64,000 nucleotides of DNA from Pezicula radicicola. Taxonomy: Eukaryota; Ascomycota; Leotiomycetes; Helotiales; Dermateaceae. Where the stretch lies: positions 937,914-1,001,913 of the forward strand of contig PDUO01000020.1 of NCBI GenBank assembly GCA_003008705.1, read 5' to 3'. The notes below the pieces were generated by a model, which worked only from the letters and a program-made list of their open reading frames with translations, was not told the DNA's origin and did no database searches. Made by a program: the position numbers and the translations under genes. Below are positions 57,619-64,000 of this stretch, piece after piece (within the stretch, counting starts at the first letter, position 1; each line of letters starts with the position of its first letter).

Positions 57619-59677
57619 ATGGTTTCATCATCATCGTTCCGCCTATCCCCAGCCCTTACTGGCTTTGCACTGTTGGCCTTGGTGACACTTGCTCGCAGTC
57701 ATGAATCGCATGAATCTCCCAGTCAAGCAATGGATATGAGTATGGATATGGAGGGCCCCTCACCTTCAGTTGTTGCGACGGCTGCTAGTGCAGAACCTGC
57801 ATCATACTTCCGGTACGGCGAATATTCGAGCCTGATGTTTGCGCACATCTTTCTTATGACAGTAGGATGGGTTTTCGTTCTCCCAATGGGTGAGTCTTGG
57901 TGCAATGTTGTCGCACACTATTTGCTGACTCTAGAGTAGCTGTGATGCTCTCCATTGCTCGATCGCGCTTTAGTCTTATAACACAGTTCATTTTCCTCGC
58001 ATTCAATACAGCCGGCGTGGTTATAGCTACGATTTACAATACCAAAACTCCCGACTTGTACCCCAATAACGCACATCATAAGTTTTCTTGGTGGTTGACA
58101 TGGATCGTCACGGCGCAGGTAATTATGGCTGTTATAAGCAGATATACATGGCGCAAGGATTCTACACCATTGTCACCAGTGGAAGAGATGGCGTCGTTCA
58201 TCCCCATCTCTACAGAAGCCTTAGCAGAACATCAACAGATTCATGATCTGCGGTCTGGAAATCATCGCATCTCAAATGACAGTGGACAAGGTACTGAGCC
58301 CAATACTGAGTCGTTGAGGAGCCATTCAATCTCCACCGAAGGCGGCGACGAGCAGCACTTTGACATCCGCCGAGAGTACGAAGAAGATGATGGTGGAAGT
58401 GAGAAACGGCGCATATTGCGTGGTAGTAGGATGGACAAGTTCTTGTCTTCGAAGCTTCCAGGCTTGCTCTCCTCGCCCGCTTTGAAGGTCTTCCACTTCG
58501 TATATGACTGCATCGATCGTGTGGTACTAATTTTGGCATTTGTGGCTTTGGCGACTGGTTTCGTTACATATGGAGGCATCTTTGTAAGCAGCCCTCCCCG
58601 GTAAGCATGGAATTCTTGCTAATATAACTTTAGACGGGCGACGAGATCTTTAGCGGACTGGCTCACTTCATCAAGGGCGGCGTTTTCTTCTGGTACGGAA
58701 TCTTAACTCTTGGACGCTGGGCTGGTTGCTTTGCCGACATCGGTTGGGTAAGTTGTCATTCTACTCCTTCGACCAATTGCCTCGCTAAGCAATGTCCTAG
58801 GCCTGGAACATCAAGCCATCGAAGGCACGAAAAGCCTACTCTGCAGAATTTGTAGAGAGCTTTCTAATCTTTTTCTATGTAAGTCTTCCGGCCATTCAAC
58901 ATATTCCATCATGCCCATGTCTATTGAAACGTCTGGTCTCGAAGTTGTTTGTAGTAGTAATATTAATGCTGAGAAACTATAGGGCTCTACAAATGTCTTC
59001 CTTGAGCACCTCAATGCGTGGGGGAAGGCATGGACGGCTCAGGATCTGGAGCACGTCTCCATAACTATCATGTTTATTGGTGGTGGACTGGTAAGTTCTA
59101 TACCACTTCTTTTTACCACAATCTAACGTCTACAAAGTGCGGGATGCTTATTGAATCAACTACTATCCGCTCCCTTTTAAGTACCACAGTACATGCAAAG
59201 CCTCGTTTCCAGCTTTCCGACGAAGAGGCTACCCTCCAGCAACCAAAGAGTTATAACGTTTCCATGAACCCTCTCCCAGCATTAGTGGTTCTTCTACTTG
59301 GCTTAATGATGAGCTCGCATACCCAACACTCGATGATCTCATCAATGATCCACAAGCAATGGGGCACGCTACTGACCGGCGCAGCATTCGCCCGTGCTCT
59401 AACCTACGTTATTTTCTACCTGGCTCCGCCTAGCTCGATATTTCCCGGTAGACCTCCAACTGAGCTAATCACTGCTTTCTGTTTGATGGCTGGTGGCTTG
59501 GTTTTTATGGTTAGCGCTAAGGATACAGTTATGGCCATTGAGAATAACAGTCTAGATGCCATGTTCGTCTTCACCGTCGCCATGGGACTTATTACGTTCC
59601 TTATGGCATGGATTGTAGCTGTCATTGCTTTGAAAGGATGGGCAGTCAGGAGGGAGAAGAGGGCAGTAGGTTTTTGA
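57619..59677 (+). CDS. Ytp1-like multi-pass membrane protein
   Basis: Fungal membrane protein with the DUF2427 plus Ytp1 domain pair. Function unknown. Exons 57619-57889, 57940-58583, 58634-58747, 58801-58878, 58983-59090 and 59138-59677 give 584 aa. A signal peptide (LTGFALLALVTLARS) is followed by a His/Met-rich stretch (SHESHESPSQAMDMSMDME). Hydrophobic segments include SSLMFAHIFLMTVGWVFVLP, LITQFIFLAFNTAGVVIATI, VVLILAFVALATGFVTYGGI and ALVVLLLGLMM. A cytosolic-looking acidic loop sits in the middle. The His/Met-rich head might bind copper, but that is inference. Confidence 0.88.
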
Positions 59678-60739
59678 TGGGCTACGTTGACGATTTGGAT
59701 ACCCAAAGATATAACTAAGGAGTAAGCACTCGAGCTAGGGAGAAGTAGGGGAGTTAATGACGATGGATGAGGGATGGTTGGTCGAATGATAAACGGGTTC
59801 ACGGGTAGCGTATTGGAGTCAAGATACCCTTCTATTTCCACGATGGAACTAGTTTATGAGAAAACATAGATTAATATTAATATTGGAATGAACACAAGTG
59901 ATTGGGATGATGTGAAGGTGCAGTTATCCAGGGTCAGGTGAGCTAATCAACTCAACTAAGTGACCCTAATTCAATTTTAAGCGAGTTACTCAAGCCAAGA
60001 GTTACCTTAATCAAGTCAGTGTTAAAGCTAAGTAGTCCACGTATTAGTATCAAAGTCCACAGAAGACACAGAAGATGTCCTACCTAGTTTCTATTTTCAA
60101 AACTCGGAATAACCGTTTTCAAACACGCTATCGTTCTACCCAACACAGCTTGTAAAATTAGATATAATGCAGAGGGAAATTTGTCAAGCGAGGGAATTGA
60201 TTAAGTTGAAGGGAACTAGGAAAGGATAAGTATAAGAACTTTAGTGATTCCTTGGACGAGATAATATATAAGGCTATGGTAATGGTTGTAAGATGATTAT
60301 TTCCGGTTTTTGAAGGTAGGCGAAAAGTGATTTGGTTTGGATTTTGGCGATTGAGTAGTCTTTCCAAGGGATTGAGCTATTGGGGGTTGATGATCAGGGG
60401 TTGGAGTAAATGGTTTGAGTTGTTCTTTAGGGGATGGTGTGGGCTGGGTACTTGGTTAGGACGGGCCTCTGCCTGGAGAGTGGTGGGGTTATGAACAAGA
60501 TCCAGTTCAACCTTTTCATTACCAAAAGTCGAAATATGTTACAGAACGGTGTACAAACCCGGAATTGCAGGGAATTATAACTGCACCTATACAAAGCTAA
60601 ACGACATGCGTAAAAGTACTTAGCTTGTAACGTCCTAAGCGGCTAATGAAAGCACGTCTGTTCATTCTCTCCGGGTATTGATATCGTAAGCTATGAAGCG
60701 AAGCTCTCACTCAACCAAAGGACTTCATTACTAATTTAC
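59678..60739. other. Intergenic, convergent tails
   Basis: Between the 3' ends of the Ytp1-like gene and NOP9. Holds the longest dispersed-repeat copy (about 59936-60032, with GAGTTACTCAAGCCAAGAG). The frame 60158-60367 (-) is not supported. Confidence 0.5.
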
Positions 60740-62836
60740 CTATATAGCATTTGCGCCCGTTCCCTTACTATCCCGAATCCTATCCTTCTTGACCTTCCCC
60801 TTAGCAAACTTTTCTCTTGCAAGCTCAATAGCAGTCTTCTTCTTTTCCACTTTCTTTCCCTTCTTCTCTTCAACCTCTTGTACCACAGCTTTTGAGCCAG
60901 AGCCAGCCCCTCCTTCACCTGCTTTTACTTTGGCAATCCACTCCCCTCTCTTCCGCTTAAACAGATCCATCATCCAATTCCTCCAAACGATACGGCCTGT
61001 GAAGGAATCGCGGAGAACGGCCTCTGAGGTTAGAAGTTGGAGTGCAATTTTTTCTTTCAGAGAAAGAAGGGAGGCCGTGCCGGTGAAGAGGGCATCGAGC
61101 GTATGGGAACCTGTGGGCGTGTTTGCGAGTTGGAGGACTAAATTTTCTGATGAGAGGAGGATGTTGATTAGTTTTCGACGGAAGAGTATGTTTTCCTGAC
61201 CGGGGACGAGCGATGCTTGGATGATGTGGGATGAAGTTGTATATAAAGAGAGAGTCGCGAGAGTTGAAGCGGGAAGAGCGAGAAGAGAGTTCTGAATAAG
61301 CTTGCAAGGTGGACCAGGAATCGCAAGCATAGATTGAGCTAGCAGTGATCCATGGAGTTGTGCTGGTGTTGTTTTCGTGACTGGTTTTGTATCTTCAGCA
61401 TTCACAGCCTTGTTGACTACGTCAATGTCGATGTCTGCCATTTTCAGCACCAGCGTGGAAGGATCGTCCCCGTAAGCTTTAGCTACAGCAGCGGTCAGAG
61501 CTTCAGCATCTGCACCACGAGCTTGGCATCTCTCGAATAACGTCTTAATAACAGTAACTCTGTTCCTCGACACGAGACCCTCAATTTGAGGCAGGATACT
61601 TGTAACTGCTTCTTCTAGATCCTCCTTGCTCAAACGAGTCAACACACGGATAACAACATAACTGGCAATCTCATTTCTCGCAAGAGCTGCAATTCTCTCT
61701 TTGAAAACACTCCGATAAATTTGCTTGAATAATTTTCCTGGCGCAAAGGTCATTACTGTTTCTAGTAATCTTGAGCCAATTGGTTCATAGATCAGTCCAT
61801 TGACAAAAGTTGCAGATTCACTCTCTGCAGCAGTGATATCATCTGGTAAAAGTGCCGAAATGATGGTTTTCCCAGACGCATTCGATCCTTTCTTCGAGGA
61901 CGGGTTTGTGAGTTCTAACTCGAGAAGGAGTTGCAACGATGGATTCCCCGTAGGATGTGTAGCAAGCACACGAATAAAAGCTGTGTCCATGCTGGCTATT
62001 GTGTCTGTAATAATCTTATCGACTGCAAACTGAAAGGACTCGGGAACAGCGCGTTTGTTAAGGGAGAGAGTTGTAGGTGTAGAATCCATCCCATTGATTC
62101 CAATTTTCTCTTTCTTTTTGCTTTGAAGCAGGGTCCTGGTAGATGTTTGTTCCAAAGGTCTACCTGACAACACGACAAGTAAGACTCGAAGTGTATGTGA
62201 GGCGAATCGATCTGTGAGAAGAAATGTCATTTGTCCTTCCAGCTCATTCAACGTATAGAGGAATAGATTCTCCATCGACACATAAACCTCTCCCTCTTTC
62301 GCCTCAACGTCCCCAGTTAACTCCTGCGTAACAACTGGTGCAGATTGTATGAATAAAGTTTCGCAACAATGACTGGAAAATCGATGTTGTACTAAATGCG
62401 CAAAATTCCCACTGAACTTCTCAAACAGCTTCTTCTTCTGCTCCGTATTACTCAGTAATATCAATCTCTCCATCAACCGGGAACATGACTGACTACATGC
62501 AATCTTCAATTCTTTCCCTTCTGCTTCCCGATATACGTTTGCAAGGAAGAGGGAGCGTTCTTCGGGGGATGGGAAGTCGTTTAATTCGAGGAGTTCGTCT
62601 GCGCGGCGAAAATACTCTTGCTCTTCATCTTCGAGCATTCCATAGAAGGGTCGTTCTACAACATCAACTCCCTCCTCAGTGAAAGGTACATCGTCTGTTC
62701 CTGTGAATGCGACGTCTTCTGCTGGCTCCTGGGACTTCTGCCGTTTGGTTGGGACGTCTTCTTCTCCCATCTCGCGCTTCCTCTTCAATTTCTTCTCATC
62801 TCTTCGCCCTCGACTGTGCTTGTTCTCCTTCGGCAT
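60740..62836 (-). CDS. NOP9: Pumilio-type pre-rRNA binding protein Nop9
   Basis: Nucleolar RNA-binding protein needed for 18S rRNA maturation at the 20S pre-rRNA cleavage site. Single exon, 698 aa, starting MPKENKHSRGRRDEKKLKRK (basic nuclear/nucleolar head). Puf-like repeats run through the centre: SCSRLMERLILLSNTEQKKK, FAHLVQHRFSSHCCETLFIQ, FASHTLRVLLVVLSGRPLEQ, YEPIGSRLLETVMTFAPGKL and NEIASYVVIRVLTRLSKEDL. The C-terminus is Lys-rich (IELAREKFAKGKVKKDRIRD). The frame extends to 62866 only with a TTG, so 62836 is the start. Confidence 0.95.
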   Translation of the reverse strand: MPKENKHSRGRRDEKKLKRKREMGEEDVPTKRQKSQEPAEDVAFTGTDDVPFTEEGVDVVERPFYGMLEDEEQEYFRRADELLELNDFPSPEERSLFLANVYREAEGKELKIACSQSCSRLMERLILLSNTEQKKKLFEKFSGNFAHLVQHRFSSHCCETLFIQSAPVVTQELTGDVEAKEGEVYVSMENLFLYTLNELEGQMTFLLTDRFASHTLRVLLVVLSGRPLEQTSTRTLLQSKKKEKIGINGMDSTPTTLSLNKRAVPESFQFAVDKIITDTIASMDTAFIRVLATHPTGNPSLQLLLELELTNPSSKKGSNASGKTIISALLPDDITAAESESATFVNGLIYEPIGSRLLETVMTFAPGKLFKQIYRSVFKERIAALARNEIASYVVIRVLTRLSKEDLEEAVTSILPQIEGLVSRNRVTVIKTLFERCQARGADAEALTAAVAKAYGDDPSTLVLKMADIDIDVVNKAVNAEDTKPVTKTTPAQLHGSLLAQSMLAIPGPPCKLIQNSLLALPASTLATLSLYTTSSHIIQASLVPGQENILFRRKLINILLSSENLVLQLANTPTGSHTLDALFTGTASLLSLKEKIALQLLTSEAVLRDSFTGRIVWRNWMMDLFKRKRGEWIAKVKAGEGGAGSGSKAVVQEVEEKKGKKVEKKKTAIELAREKFAKGKVKKDRIRDSKGTGANAI

Positions 62837-63145
62837 CTTGATACTGTGAGGAGTGAATTCGCGCAAAATTTACGGGAAGTCTACAAAATGGACCAGTCCT
62901 TTCGTTCGACAACAAAAATTTCGAGGTCCTTTTCCGATAAAGCTTTGCGATAAGCCGGAGAAAATATTCTAGCGGGCACCGATTATCCTTGTCCAGAGTA
63001 TAACGTCACGTGCGGAATCACGTGAATCAGCACGTCATCAAGACTTTTACAAAGCAATCTTTCTCCATTCTTCAATTCCTTTTCTCTTCAGTTCCGTAGT
63101 TTTTTTGCAATTAGAAACGGGTTTTATTTTTATTGTATCTTCATC
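62837..63145. promoter_or_regulatory. Divergent region NOP9 / PLP decarboxylase
   Basis: 309 bp with both promoters. Contains TCACGTGCGGAATCACGTGA (63006-63025), two CACGTG-like E-box cores close together. Assignment of a binding factor is not possible from sequence alone. Confidence 0.45.
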
Positions 63146-64000
63146 ATGGGTTCAAATGGTACGATTTTGCCCATTGTAAATAGCAAAGAAGCACCTCTAG
63201 ATAGAGCATCCGAGGTTGAAGAAGTAAGATTTTTTCACTCGACAATTTCATCGCGATTTTTACAACGCAATTGATAGGCAGAGTACTAATATTTCCAAAG
63301 TTACTGCAAGCAGTCCAATCTCTTATAGTTCCATTTATTAGATCAGCGGACGAAGATGCTGCATCAAAACATACAGGTTATGGACTCGCAATTCCAGGCG
63401 GCGGGCCCAGAACGAGTTTGCTGGAGCATCATAAGCCAGCAAAGTTGATCCAACTTATGAAATTTGATCTTCCGGGTGATGGGAAGGGAAAAGAGGGTTT
63501 ATTAGAGACAGTTGAAAAGGTATTGAAGTACAGCGTCAATACTTGGGATCAGGGATTTTTGGACAAGCTGTACGCGAGCACTAATGCGGTAAGCAGTTTC
63601 GATACTTTGCATTGAGAAGAAACTGAACAGCCTAGGTCGGCGTCATCTCAGAACTACTTCTAGCTGTTTTGAACACCAACGTGAGTTCCTCCGCGCTCTA
63701 CTTGCCAACCTCAACCTCAACTTACCCTTTAGCTCCACGTCTTCCAAGTGTCACCAGCGCTCTCACTCATTGAGAAAACCACAGCGCGTACATTTGCGAA
63801 CCTGTTTGGTTTTGACGGGCCACACGCTGGTGGAATATCAACCCAAGGAGGTAGTGCCTCAAACACCACATCGATAATAATAGCCCGCAACAATCTCTAT
63901 CCCGAGACGAAGACCTCAGGAAATGGAAAGCACCAATTCATCCTCTTTACTAGTGTGCATGGCCACTACTCGCTTGAAAAGGCCGCCCAGATGTGTGGAC
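63146..64000 (+). CDS. Group II PLP-dependent decarboxylase, 5' part
   Basis: Cut by the right edge. Exons 63146-63223, 63301-63588, 63636-63680 and 63733-64000 give about 226 residues so far. It matches the glutamate/cysteine-sulfinate decarboxylase family: TRTSLLEHHKPAKLIQ-type HHKPAKLIQLMKFDLP, ETVEKVLKYSVNTWDQGFLD, LYASTNAVGVISELLLAVLN, and GGISTQGGSASNTTSIIIAR. The PLP lysine lies beyond the window. Substrate cannot be decided from this part. Glutamate or a related amino acid is likely. Three GT-AG introns. Confidence 0.85.

Noticed and set aside
1..64000. Secondary-metabolite cluster, CRISPR array, rRNA or viral insert
   Set aside because: The lone P450 has no biosynthetic neighbours. 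No array, rRNA motif or viral gene was recognised anywhere in the window.

Overview
This window is nuclear DNA from a filamentous ascomycete fungus (Pezizomycotina). Leotiomycetes is my best guess, but the sequence does not prove it. The evidence is the short spliceosomal introns (mostly 45-75 bp, with GTAAGT/GTATGT donors and CTAAC/CTGAC-like branch sites), the gene spacing, and a full set of fungus-type genes: POM152, SLM1, NOP9, CHO1, a CYP52-type P450, Ytp1-like and a Whi5-like repressor. I see no operons, CRISPR arrays, rRNA genes or convincing tRNAs. All gene models were assembled by eye from splice consensus and protein-family continuity. In the models summed, the exon lengths add up to whole codons.

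Layout. 0.9-5.9 kb: KGD2 (-) is divergent from a complex I LYR subunit (+), followed by a divergent histone H2A/H2B pair. 6.7-11.5 kb: SQS1-like R3H/G-patch protein (-) is divergent from ATG4 (+). 11.5-13.3 kb: AT-rich, gene-free, with a 437-bp foldback MITE. 13.3-23.4 kb: F-box/SirB1/YccV protein (-), SPX-RING E3 ligase (-), JJJ1 (+), UCH37-type deubiquitinase (-). 24-29 kb: POM152 (+) and an F-box-like hypothetical protein (-). 29.7-34 kb: cytochrome P450 (-) and Whi5-like protein (-). 34-36.2 kb: gene-free, holding a 238-bp element with 26-bp perfect inverted ends. 36.2-45.1 kb: zinc metallopeptidase/jacalin protein (+), CHO1 (+), GAR1 (-), threonyl-tRNA synthetase (+). 46.5-52 kb: SLM1 (+), EFM5 (+), metallo-beta-lactamase-fold hydrolase (-). 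53.1-55.2 kb: UBP8 (+). 57.6-62.8 kb: Ytp1-like membrane protein (+) and NOP9 (-). 63.1 kb to the right edge: a group II PLP-dependent decarboxylase (+), cut by the window.

The genes are mostly unlinked housekeeping functions: mitochondrial energy metabolism, chromatin, ribosome biogenesis, ubiquitin, lipid and membrane. The ubiquitin theme recurs (SPX-RING E3, F-box protein, UCH37-like, UBP8), but nothing shows a coordinated cluster. I found no clear novel multi-gene system. The unusual signals are small-scale: short introns that are multiples of three and carry no stop codon, two GC-AG introns, a 13-nt microexon, long ATG-free leaders, two non-autonomous inverted-repeat elements, and a degenerate short repeat family at six intergenic sites.
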